Origin: Cryptomeria japonica
Taxonomy: Eukaryota; Streptophyta; Pinopsida; Cupressales; Cupressaceae
Direction: 5' to 3'
Assembly (NCBI RefSeq): GCF_030272615.1
Contig: NC_081406.1
Location: 233,544,396-233,608,395, forward strand
DNA: 64,000 nucleotides
Positions within the stretch are counted from its first letter, which is position 1, and each line of letters starts with the position of its first letter. A program made the translations under genes and the position numbers. Shown in pieces: positions 36,001 to 46,908 of the stretch. Under the pieces are notes generated by a model. That model was given only the letters and a program-made list of their open reading frames with translations. It ran no database searches and had not been told where the DNA came from.

Positions 36001-37319
36001 TGCCAATTGTACCCATTATCAGGAATAGCAGGCCTAGATTTTATTTCCACAGTGGAAATACCGGTTAGCGTTGCATCATCATTTTTCAAAGCAACATTAG
36101 CTAGGAAATCTGCCATAATATTTTTTGCTCGCTCTATCCAATTAATAGAAAATGCATCAAAATGCTCAATAACATCCCAAACAGCATGCTTATACTGTTT
36201 TAATCTATCATTTTTGGATGCATATTTAGATCTTACCTGAGAGACAACCAATTCTGAATCCCCCATTACTTTCAACAGTTGGACTCCATGCCTTTTTGCA
36301 ACCTCAAGTCCCAGTAACAGGTCTTCATACTCTGCAGTATTATTTGTGCACTGGAATGCCAATAAAAATGAGTATTTAAAAGTTATACCTGACGGGAACA
36401 CAAAAAGAACCCCTACTCCAGATCCTTCTTTGGAGCAAGCTCCATCAAAATACATCTGCCACAACCCATACTACTATGCTTTTAGCTCGACTACAATTGG
36501 GTCAGTATTCTTCAATTGAGGTGAAATTGGTTGAAGTCTAAAATTATCTAAATCTACATCAATCATACAATTAAGCATACTAGGGTCTACATTTTCAATT
36601 ACCCTAGGAGCTCGTGGCTCTCTGTATAATTTGACCTGATTACCACCAATAGGAATGGTAGCATAAGATAAGTCCAGTTGAACATTTCCCCCTACTGCTG
36701 CTGCCCATTGTTTGGAAAGTAACATACCATAGTGGGGTTTAGTATCAGTAACAATAACATCCATTTTGTAAGTGGCTTCAAGAAATGCTGCTCTTTTTAC
36801 TTCTACATCTCTCATTGTACCTATCACAAGTACTTCTCTGTTATCCATGGCATAACATTTCCCATACACAGTGGTTACTGATAACCCTAATTCTTTCATA
36901 ACACCATAGGGCATTACATTAGCAGTAGCTCCTATCATGCAGTTTTTAATCAACCGGTTATTGACTAACAAAGTAACATAGAAGGGATCTACCTGAGAAG
37001 GTTCCTGAGTGATAGTGGTTCCAACATAAACCTCTGGGGTTTGGAACTCTTGATCCTTTTCAACTTTAGCTAAACCAGTGGGTAATACTGTGTCACTATC
37101 AGATATACTAGAGAATAAAAACAAAGTTGTATCCTTATGTTCTTTAATCTTTAGCAATTCTACTAATGGAACAGTGACTTTCATTTGAGTTAAAGATTGG
37201 GCCATATCAAATGTAGAATTATTGTATTTTTCAGTATTAACCCTAACTTTTTCTGTTTTGAATTGACTTCCCCTTTTCACTGTCTTTGCTCCTTGTACAT
37301 CACCAACATTTTTTATCAT
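33065..37319 (-). pseudogene. Gypsy pol: protease, extra RNase H, RT, RNase H, integrase
   Basis: Protease 37319-36474 (KNCMIGATANVMPYGVMKEL) lacks the catalytic Asp: relative to the usual DSGAT, the two codons for D and S are absent. After two adjacent TAG codons in frame, an archaeal-type RNase H (36464-36100) has a full D-E-D-D set: YFDGACSKEG, NNTAEYEDL, VMGDSELVV, MADFLA. RT follows (35441-34950: RLCVDFRNLN, MPFGLKNAGATFQ, VVYQDDL), then one frameshift near 34985. The usual gypsy RNase H (34705-34470, LLQKDNEGYEHPIAFYSKSL) has Ser where the first Asp should be. Integrase (34087-33065) shows the H-H-C-C zinc site (HDGVCGGHY, CDPCQRF) and core (GIDFIGEIVEK, VMDNAMCFRSDEF). The extra RNase H before RT is unlike the order I know for Ogre/Retand. 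Confidence 0.88.
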
Positions 37320-39819
37320 CTATGCCTTTAGATACATCTTTAACTTGTTCCTCTTTTTCTTGACTGACCTTAGGAAAAGTAGTAACACTACTTGATGCCC
37401 CCTTTATTGTGACTTCTTTTACAAACATAGAACCTGGTTCACCTTGATCAGTGTCTCTCTTGGTTCTTCTCAGATTATAGTTATGTTTTTCTTTGGCAAT
37501 TGTAGCCTTAGTGAGATTTCTAACTTCTTCCTCACTGAGCCTTCTAAGATGAACCTCTTCATCTTCAATTGTTACCACATTCAATGTAGGATGCCAACCT
37601 AAGGCTAACTGTCCTTGCACTAACTTTTCATTATCCAGCACATCACTGTATTCACTTTGCACAGATTCCTCATCACTTTCTATGATGGTTTCAAACATAT
37701 TAATGTCAAGCTCTGCTTCTGGTCTCATAGATTCTTCTAGAGCTTGAGCCACTGCACACTGATGAGGGAAATGCGGTCCATCACAAGCAATACACCAAGG
37801 AGTATTTTCTATACTGTGAACAGTTTTCCCTTTCAAGGGATCCGGTGTGTCTTGACTTTGGGTAATTTTGGGCTTCTCAATTTGGGGTTTACCATCCTTC
37901 CAATTGGTATTATAGGGCATGTCATGTAATCTAGGGGGTCTATCTTGCCAGTTATAATGAGGTTTATAATTTTTGTTAACCTTAGCAGTTAGATCTTTCA
38001 TAGCAGTAACCAATTTCTCTATTTTGTCATCCTCTTTAACAACTTTGTTAGGTTGTTGTTTGGTTTCTTGCCATAATCTACCATCTGTCCTTCTTCCTAC
38101 TTTTCCAGATGCTTTTCTGTTACTTTCTACATTTATGGCAATTCTAAAAGCATCTCTCAAATTATGGGGATTTTTATCTCTTAAGATATAGGCCATCTTG
38201 GAATCAAATGCATTGTAATATGTATTAAGACACATGTTGTCATCTAGCCTCATCACCTGATACAATCTGTGCATAGCTTTCTGGAATCTGGCATTGAAAT
38301 CAATGACCATTTCATTTTCAGATTTTCTAATATTGTTGAACTTATTATACATGAAACTCACATTAGTCTTGTCACCATACTGCTCTTGAAAGCAATTTTT
38401 AAAATCTTCCCATGAACCTATGCTATTTACTGGAAGACCTCTGTACCAATCTCTTGCATCATCAACCAAGGATTGAACAAACAGTTTCATAATAACATCT
38501 TCATCTGCTATCTCATAATCATTTATTAAATCCCCAAAAGATTTCAGATGTTCCTCAGCACTAATTGCATTATTCCCAGCAAATTTATGGAGTTTGTCTC
38601 TTAGCTCAATGGGAACATGATTCCAATATCCTGGGATCCCATCAAAAAACAATTGCCTATATTGTTCCAGATTGATTGGCCTTCTTTGAAAAGGGGTAAT
38701 AGCACTATTATTTCCCGTGGTCATTTTAGCTTTTGGGATTGGAGATTGAGGTGCTAGGGTGTACTGCTTATTCACAGGTAGCTGGCTTACTGAGGCAATA
38801 TTAGCCTGTACTGTAGGTTGAGCATTAACCTGAAAAAAGGAGATGTGTTGGGGATTAGGCTTGCTAAGATCTTCTGATGGGAATGTAATAGGGGGAGCCT
38901 TTAAGTAATTAATATTTCTTTTTACTTCTTGATTCACTGCTTCTAACTCAACCTTTTCCAGTTCCATTTGGAGATCTTCCTTTTCCTTCCTCATCCTTTC
39001 CATCTCTCTCTCATGTGCTAGAATCCTATGAGAAATCTCTTCTACAGTTTTAGATTCTATTCCATCATCTACCCATTTCTATTTTTCTTTATCTAAATTG
39101 GCTTTAGGAGGCTGGGAGTCATTAAATACTTCCCTAATTGGCTGGGCTACTGACTTGCAAGCCTGTCTAGTTTTAGGGATTAGGATTTCCCTAATCACAG
39201 GGCCTTCCTCATCACCTTTTTCCTTTTCCTTAGAAAGCATTTCAAGATTAGCTATCTGTCTAAGAAGCCTATCTCTTTCCATTAATTTGGCTTTAACTTC
39301 CTTCTCCTTATTTGCCTCCTTTTGGGCTCTTAGGGAGATTAAATGATGGACTCTTTTATTTAAATCTTCAATCTCTTGAGACACTTTATCCTCATCAGGG
39401 AAGTTTTCTTCAGATTCTGATGCATTAACTTGATCTATGTCAATCAGACTAATGTTCCCATCAATTGTCCTAGGAGCAGAGTGCCTAATTGCATTTGAAC
39501 TGGTTCTATCTTTTGCAGAAACACTAACATGAGATAGATCTTGATTTAAAATAGGTGCATCATCAATATTTCCAAACAATCCCGAATGAAACCCTAAGAT
39601 ATCATGCTCTGAATCTCTGGAAGATGAATTAGACTTTGCATAGACAGGTCGATCAAGCATCTTACCAGTAGTATTGTTTTTCTGCACCCAAGCAGCATTT
39701 GATGGCTCATGCAACACAGATCTCTTCTGGCCTCTTCATGACTGTTCTGGCAGACCTTCTTGCAAAGTTTCACAAGAATGTTTCTTCATGAATGATCTTG
39801 TGTTTTTTGCTCCTTGCAT
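37300..39819 (-). pseudogene. Gypsy gag, long N-terminal extension, two in-frame stops
   Basis: The frame starts at ATG 39819 (MQGAKNTRSFMKKH), 177 bases after the primer-binding site, and ends KKCW at 37300: 840 codons, with stops at about codon 31 and at 39079. Residues about 110-200 are a charged coiled coil (EDLNKRVHHLISLRAQKEAN). The Retrotrans_gag-type capsid lies at about residues 395-560 (FAGNNAISAEEHLKSFGDLI, DARDWYRGLPVNSIGSWEDF, MVIDFNARFQKAMHRLYQV). A Cys/His segment CIACDGPHFPHQC near residue 680 replaces the standard CCHC knuckle. The frame overlaps the protease frame by 20 bases in another phase, as in ribosomal-frameshift arrangements, though an ordinary mutation is equally possible. 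It would form the particle shell. Confidence 0.82.
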
Positions 39820-40017
39820 CTTGCTTGTCTTCCTTTCAGAAAGATTTGTATCTCACAAGGACTGGTTCAAAGTAACAGAGTCGCCACGCACAAAACTATG
39901 GGAATAATGAAAACAAGCAATATTATCCACAAACACACAATAATTTTCTTTACAAGCCTCAACATAGATCTATGCTTATATCTTTATTGTAACTCTCCCC
40001 AGCAGAGTCGCCATTTT
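39820..40017 (-). promoter_or_regulatory. Gypsy leader and primer-binding site
   Basis: Four bases inside the 5' LTR the minus strand reads TGGCGACTCTGCTGGGGA (40013-39996). The match to the 3' end of a tRNA, probably tRNA-Arg as in Tat/Ogre elements, is from memory. The leader to gag is short and has no other feature. Confidence 0.75.
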
Positions 40018-40955
40018 TGTTGTCTTCAAAATCTGATTCCCTTTAACATCCTTAGAATAATTTGATTTAAGCTTGGTGCAGAAGAGACATCAAAGATAAG
40101 GAAATTCTCAAGACAACATATGACAAGGTTTGATTAGACCTTCTACACTTCGGGCTTACTCAGAGCCCAAGCGGGTATACCTTTGTGAATTAAATTCACA
40201 CTTTCAAACATAAACCCACAGCAAACCAGTCCAGAAAACTAGTGGATCTATTCACCTTGAAGTCAACTGAAAATAAAGGATGGAAATTGTACTTAAATTC
40301 AGCATTTCGATCAACAAAGCATGCAATAAACAACTTCAATTAATACGAGTGCCTTATCCAAGGTCACAGAGTCATCTAAACTCAAATAAAACTCCTCAAA
40401 CAAAACATCTTTATGCTTCCCTTCGGCTTGGTTTCTATTAATCCTTGTATATGCCTGACACCTACAAGAATTCAAGCATTCCAAACTAAGCTATGGTCAT
40501 CAAAAATTCAAAATTCCTTCCAAAGAGTTTACTAGTATGAGTGATCCCCTCATCTTTAATTTCCCTCCCAAAGAGAAAAACTAACGAACACTTATACTAA
40601 AATTACTTTGCAATTCCATTCAAACAGAACAACCCTGGATTATTCAGAATGAAAATAGTAAACAAACTTGTGAACAAACTTGAAGACAACACAAAGCTTT
40701 ACTCAAAACCGATGGTCTGTATATTGATATTTAATTCAAGAAATATTACAAGAAATTTTGATTCTCCATTAAACTTAGAAAAGCTCAGATAAATTTTTGC
40801 AGCATTTTCTTACAATTTTTTGTGATCTCTTTTCCTCTAGTCCTGGTATCCATTTATAACAACATGGATGCACAAAGCTTCGGACTTCTCGAGGAGAGTT
40901 TGTTACAATCATTTCTTTCAAAATAAAGAGGTTACAAGCTTTTCGCAAAAAACAG

Positions 40956-43900
40956 TTACAAGCTCTTTTCAACCTTTGCAGTTTCTTCAACAGGTTGTTC
41001 AGTTGCAACCTCTTCTACCTTTTCAGGAGTGCTCTCCAACTATTCTGGATCATGGGTGGCATATTTAGTTGTCCACTCACCATATACCTCTTCTGTCGGC
41101 CATGAGAAATTAATCACTTTATCTTTAGTCTTAGTCAACCCTTTCCAAGAATTTCTCATTTTGTTGACTTCTGAATTGAGAAAACCATAATGTGAACTAA
41201 TTTTCTCTATCTCTTGTATTGTCACAACAAAGAAAGAAGCATCATCAAGATCAATAATTCCTTTGACTCTTGCTGACAATTTAGCTTCTATCTCCTTAAG
41301 CCATATTTGTTTGTCTTTTAACTGATCCGGGTTAACAAAAACTCCTGGGAGCAACTCAAAAACTTGATCAGTGTACTCCTTCTTGCACAAATTAACCTTC
41401 CTATCCACATTATCCACCTCTGTTGCCAATTGTACTAAGAATTTAGTGACATCAGAAGTGGATTTGATGATGGGATTGGCCCTTGCTTCATCGCAAGATA
41501 CACACATAAACTCTAGATCTTGCTCCCTAGGCCTCCATCTGTCAAAAATAGGTGTCAAAATGGCCTTGTCTCTCCTAAGCTCATTCCATATTTCCATAAT
41601 TTTACCTACATTGTTGTAGAGCAATGAGGCATTTTTTGTATCTGCAAAACTGGAAATTGTAGCCCTTATTTTATCCTCATATTTCTTTGCATATAAGGCC
41701 TAAGCCTGTTTAAAGTTTTCTAATTCTTGGGGAGTGATTTCAATCATTTGAGAGCTGGAGGGTGCTGGAGATGGAGGAAATTCAATGATAGGGCTAGTAG
41801 GTGGAGGTCTTACAGGAGAAGACGAAATCATCAGTGTTGAAGACTCACCTTGTTGGTATTGTCCAGTCAATTGGCTCTGCAACTTGGCAATGATGCTATC
41901 CTTACCTCTTACCTCCACCTTGGCATTGTTATAAGCCTTCAAAATTGTTTCCAACTTAATTTGGAGGGCCTCCTTCTCTTTGGCTTCCATCTCTGTTACT
42001 GCAACACTAAATTTTGCAGTCTCTAACACAGTGCTAGCAGCCTCTACTACCCCTGTACTCTGCACTTTCTTCACCATCATCCCACCAAGGTAACTTGACC
42101 CTGGGGTGTCTTTGCTTTTCTTACTCTCATTTCTCTTGAGAGAGCACATGACGAGTGTAGCATTATCCTTATTGAAAGTAACCCCCTTCCTAGGTTTAGT
42201 CTCTTTTCTTACTGCATCTAATACCAGGGCATCTGTAATATCCCATTCGGGTAAGATGAGCACTCCAGCTTGTGCTACCATATCTCTTCCCTGCTCAGGG
42301 GTGATGGTTTTAAATTCTTCCATCATCTCTTTCTTTATTTTCTCTTCCACCAGGGCTGAATATTTATTGGGTTGCTCAGCCTTTCTTGTTTCACATCTAG
42401 CATTATATTTATCTATGTGTTATTACCATATAAACTGCATAAATGCTTCTGATGTGACAAAATTGTTATCAGCTAGAAAGGCACTAGTTGCCTACTTTAT
42501 CTCAGGATCCCACTCCTAGCCTTTAAGTTCAGTGGAGGTGATATCCATTTCAACAACAATGGGTTCTTCTGGCATCCCTTCCTCCACTTCATCATAAGTG
42601 TATGCAATTTCCCCTAGACTACCCAATTGTAAGAGGTGCTCAGCTGCTACTTGCTCATTTCCTATATGGATAGGGGATTGGGATGGGGAATACAAAGGTG
42701 TATCTGACTGCACTTCTTTTCCCACCCTTTGCTTCTTTGGGCTCTCTTGGATGTCAATGACATCTTGTATCTTCCTCTTTCCTTTGGAGGTAGAGGGCTC
42801 CCCTGTTGTAGGCACCAGCAGACTATAACTGGATTTCTTATGCAGTGTGTAATCACCAGGAGGGATTGCTTTGCTGGAAGCTGACCTACTTAGGATTATT
42901 CTTGCCTTTTCAGGGTTGCTCTTGATTATAGCTTCCCTCTTCTCCTTCAGTGTCTACATCACATCTTCAAAGCAAACAATCAAAAACTTTATTTTCTCTT
43001 CCAGTGGGAAAAATCTAGACAATGGGTCATAGCTAGCATCAAACTGATGCACAAAATCCAAGGCTTTCTTATAAGCCACCCACTTTTCTTTCCTTAGCTC
43101 CTGCTCATCTAGATCAAACTCATTTCAGATGAGGTCTTCAGGAAACTGGAATTGATGAGGCCTACCTCTGCATGCTACCTTCTTCCTAAACATATCGTTG
43201 AAGAAATCTTCTAGATCAGCACATCTTGACACTGTAGTGGACAAATGATAAGGTTTGAGGAAATCCTCAAAGTAATTCCAGCCTCCCTTTGCTATTACAA
43301 ATTGGTGGGCTATGGTAGCTGCAGGGAAAATAGTTCCTTTACCCCTGGCTGTCAACTCTGCCTCTTGTAATCCACCAATTTGTCTAAGGATCTCTATGAT
43401 TCCTACTTTGAGAGGGACCTGGTAAGGTAACAAAAATGGGTGACTCTGAAACCAAAAACTCTGAAAACTGTGGAGAATGGATATAAATAAATGTCACCCC
43501 AATTATCAACAATTTTTATGTTCTCTGCGAATGCTTTTGGTCTTATGAATTCCAGAAGAACCTTGGGGATTCTTGGGTTTTCAGAGCAGAGGAGAGTCCT
43601 TATTTTAGAAGCAAAATATTTATCAAACTTCAAAAAACTGGCATCCTCTCTATCCCATGACAACACAGTACTCCATAACTGTACTGGCATTTTTTCTCCT
43701 TCCTTCTCCTTAACCAGGTCCAGTCCACTGGCAAAATAATCACCACCTTTGAAGAGAAAAAGATGCATTAGGAGTGAGTACCATCCGAAAGGCCTATCCA
43801 CCTTTCCATTCTTGATTCCTATTAACCCTCCATGGATAGCATCAATAATAAAAGAGGCATAATCAAATGTAATTGCAAGAGAAGGATTCAAAATCTGGGC

Positions 43901-44596
43901 AGTCATTGATAGTTAATGATTCGGCATATTTGCCTCAGCATCTTCTCCCAAAACTTGGTAAAGTGCCCAATACAGTCCTTTAGCCCTCAGGGTGAACATA
44001 CTTAATGAAAAGGGCTCTTGTGTGTTGGGTCCTACAACTGTTAACCCTCCTATTTTCACAAAAAACTCCTTGAGAGCCCCATTCCTGAGATGACTCCTCT
44101 ATGCACCATAAATTTGGGCTAATGATGTGAAATTTATAGGTTCTAGGAAGTTTGTGAACTCATTAAGCCCAAATGTTGTCCTAAACTCTTCAGCATTAAT
44201 TTCAACAAGGGTTTTCCCATTTACATCCCGAATACTTCTTGTGACCTGATCATAATTGAACGCAATTTGGGTCAGCAAATCTGTGTCCATGAATACCCCT
44301 GGGACTACTAATTTCCCAACATCTAATTCCCAGATACTGTTTTGTGGGGTAGGAGAATTTCTCATTCCGAATCCAACTTTAAACAACCCCAACCTAGACA
44401 GTCCAACCTGTGGGTCTCTCAACCAATTACCCTTGTCATATAATCCTTCTCCTATCTTTAGACGGGGAGCCTTGGGCACTAACTATTTTGCCTTTGATGC
44501 TTGATTAGTTGACAACGTCAACTGTTCTAAAAAATCATCACAAACACTCCTTTCTAAATAGTTAACTTTGCCAGAAAATTCTCTTTTAGGAGCCAT
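40956..44596 (-). pseudogene. LTR-encoded unknown protein (5' LTR copy)
   Basis: Second copy of the LTR ORF, starting at ATG 44596 and ending at 40956. Its defects are its own: CAG to TAG near 44099, TAT to TAA near 43910, a one-base deletion in the G run near 43437 that shifts the frame, AGA to TGA near 43125, and CAG to TAG at 41040, among others. The corresponding left-LTR positions checked are open. It keeps the same layout: globular half, basic patch (SKGKRKIQDV), coiled coil, Pro-rich patch and helical tail. As the 5' copy it would lie between promoter and gag in the genomic RNA, comparable in place to the extra ORF1 of Ogre but inside the LTR. Confidence 0.78.
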
Positions 44597-45199
44597 TTTG
44601 AAAATGCAAGAAATGAATGCCACTCTTAAACAATTCTATGATGAATAAATTATCTTATTTAGAACACTACACAAGAATTGCTACACAAAAATATGAGAGA
44701 ACCTATTCTTTGCTTGAAGGAATTTGCTCTGCAACTGAACCGACTTGCTCTGTATCTGAGGAAAATAACTCTGCGTCTACTCTTCTGCAAAATCCTTTAA
44801 AAGATAACTTCACCCGGTTGATAGGAAATCAAATATTTGTACTCAGGGCCTTAACTATAATATTGATTCCGCATGCTTCGGCCATCCCTTCAAAATTGAA
44901 TTCATACGAGAATTCGTATTTTTCACTCCAACGGGTCACAACATTCCTGCAAGTGTTTCATTTTTCTCTTTCGCAACTTCGCGAAGCATAACTATCGGGC
45001 AGCTTAGTCATGCGAAATAACACCAACCGTTCGATCAAAAGAAACTTGATCGAGCATTAGATTAACTGACAGCTCTGGCTCTGCTCTGGGTCCTGCTTTT
45101 CTATTGGCTACATGATACCATGTGGCATCCAACAATTTTCCTTGAAATTCCCTTCGCACTCCACTTGATACTGGCCGCGTGTCTTTCTTTTATATCGCT

Positions 45200-46370
45200 G
45201 GTTCCACCTTGGTGGGCCCATACTTTCTTCTTAGACCACATGTCATCATGACACATGGATGGCTCTCGTGCACTCTTGCTATTTCACGGGGTATAAAGAA
45301 TGAGCATCTTTCCCTTGCAAAACAGCACGAGCCGTCGGATCATCTCTTAAGTTGATCGGCTTTTAATCCTTTGAAAAGGCTGTCAGGAGGGGTGGGCCCG
45401 CTGACTCATTTTGAACACATGGCACCCAGTCACTTTAGGAGCTGACTTGTCACTCTGTTATATGCCAAAAGGAAACCATGGGGCCCCACTTTCTTCTTAA
45501 CAACTATATCCTCCAGTTCATCATCATGACACGTGGACGGCTCTCGTTCACTCTCGCTATTTGATGGGGTATAAAGAACGAGCATCTTACCCTTGCAAAA
45601 CAGCACGGGCCGTCGGATCATCTCTTAATCTGATCGGCTTTTAATCCTCTGAAAAGGCTCTTAGGAGGTGTGGGCCCGCTGACTCATTGTGAACACCTGG
45701 CACCCAGTCACTTTCAAAGCTGACTTATCACTCTGTTATACGGCAAAAGGAAACCACGGGGCCCCACTTTCTTCTTAACAACTATATCCTCTAGGTCATC
45801 ATCATGACACGTGGATGGCTCTCATGTACTCTCGCTATTTCATGGGGTATAAAGAATGAGCATCTTACCCTTGCGAAACAGTGCGAGCCATCGGATCATC
45901 TCTTAAGCTGATCGGCTTTTAATCCTCTGAAAAGGCTCTTAGGAGGGGTGGGCCCGTTGCCTCATTGTGAACACCTGGCACCCAGTCACTTTCAGAGCTG
46001 ACTTGTCACTCTGTTATACGCCAAAAGGAAACCACGGGGCCCCACTTTCTTCTTAACAACTATATCCTCCAGGTCATCATCATGACACATGGACAACTCT
46101 CATGCACTCTCGCTATTTCACAGGGTATAAAGAACGAGCATCTTACCCTTGCGAAACAGCATGAGCCATCGGATCATCTCTTAAGCTGATCGGCTTTTAA
46201 TCCTCTGAAAAGTCTCTCAGGAGGGGTGGGCCCGCTGACTCATTATGAACACCTGGTGCCCAATCACTTTCGGAGCTGACTTGTCACTCTGTTATATGCC
46301 AAAAGGAAACCACGGGGCCCCACTTTCTTCTTAACAACTATATCCTCCAGGTCATCTCCACCTGTGACCT
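45200..46370. repeat. 278-bp tandem array in the gypsy 5' LTR
   Basis: The marker ggggcccc occurs at 45480, 45758, 46036 and 46314, again exactly 278 apart, with a partial unit at the left. The CACGTGG and TATAAA boxes are mostly kept (for example cacgtgg at about 45532). Some hairpin arms have decayed (ctatttgatgg, ctatttcacag). Confidence 0.92.
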
Positions 46371-46908
46371 GACTCACCTCTGGGGCCCGCCTTTTAGCCT
46401 TTAATACTGACCTGCTGACTGTTGTGACTTGTGCCATGTGCCACCATTTTACTCGCTATCAACAACCAGCTGGACCGTCTAGGTGGCATGCCATGTGGTT
46501 TTCACAACTTCGCTGGTTTTAAACTATGCGCAACTTCGCCTAGCAAAATAACGTGAGCCGTGGATCCATTTGCGAGATGCGCATTAGTTACTGGGCCCGA
46601 CAACTTTAGAAGAAAAACATACAAGGCATAAATTTTTTGATTAATTAACATAACTACCTAGGCAAACAACAAGGGCGGGACACTTCCTACAACCCCACGA
46701 CCCATTACTTAAGTGAATAAAGTAACGAAAGATTAGAAACCAGAGGGTTTAAAACGAACACAAGAGGATCTAAAATCAAAAACCCTTAAACCCTTGAGGT
46801 CTAGAACAAAGCTGAAGCATTTGGAACTACACCTTACTCAAAAATTCAACAAACCATAGCCAATCATGGGAAAAGAAAAGCCCATTTTTAATCAGTGATA
46901 ACAAGTGC

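Larger units (their letters stand above)
25948..46903 (-). mobile_element. Giant Ty3/gypsy (Tat-like) element with 6.9-kb LTRs carrying an ORF
   Basis: The ends TGTTGTCTTC and GATAACA are flanked by a perfect 5-bp duplication AGTGC (25943-25947 and 46904-46908). The 20,956-bp element reads right to left: 5' LTR 46903-40018, primer-binding site 40013-39996 (TGGCGACTCTGCTGGGGA, of the type I recall as tRNA-Arg in Tat/Ogre elements), gag 39819-37300, pol 37319-33065, 3' LTR 32834-25948. RT before integrase defines gypsy; two RNase H domains and no chromodomain point to Tat. The LTRs are very similar, a few percent apart by eye, so it is the youngest insertion in the nest. Stops in every gene make this copy non-autonomous. 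Confidence 0.92.
40018..46903 (-). repeat. Gypsy 5' LTR (6,886 bp)
   Basis: Partner of 25948-32834, same termini and internal order. Differences are scattered substitutions and a few one-base indels. Its right end is followed by the target duplication AGTGC. Confidence 0.93.
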
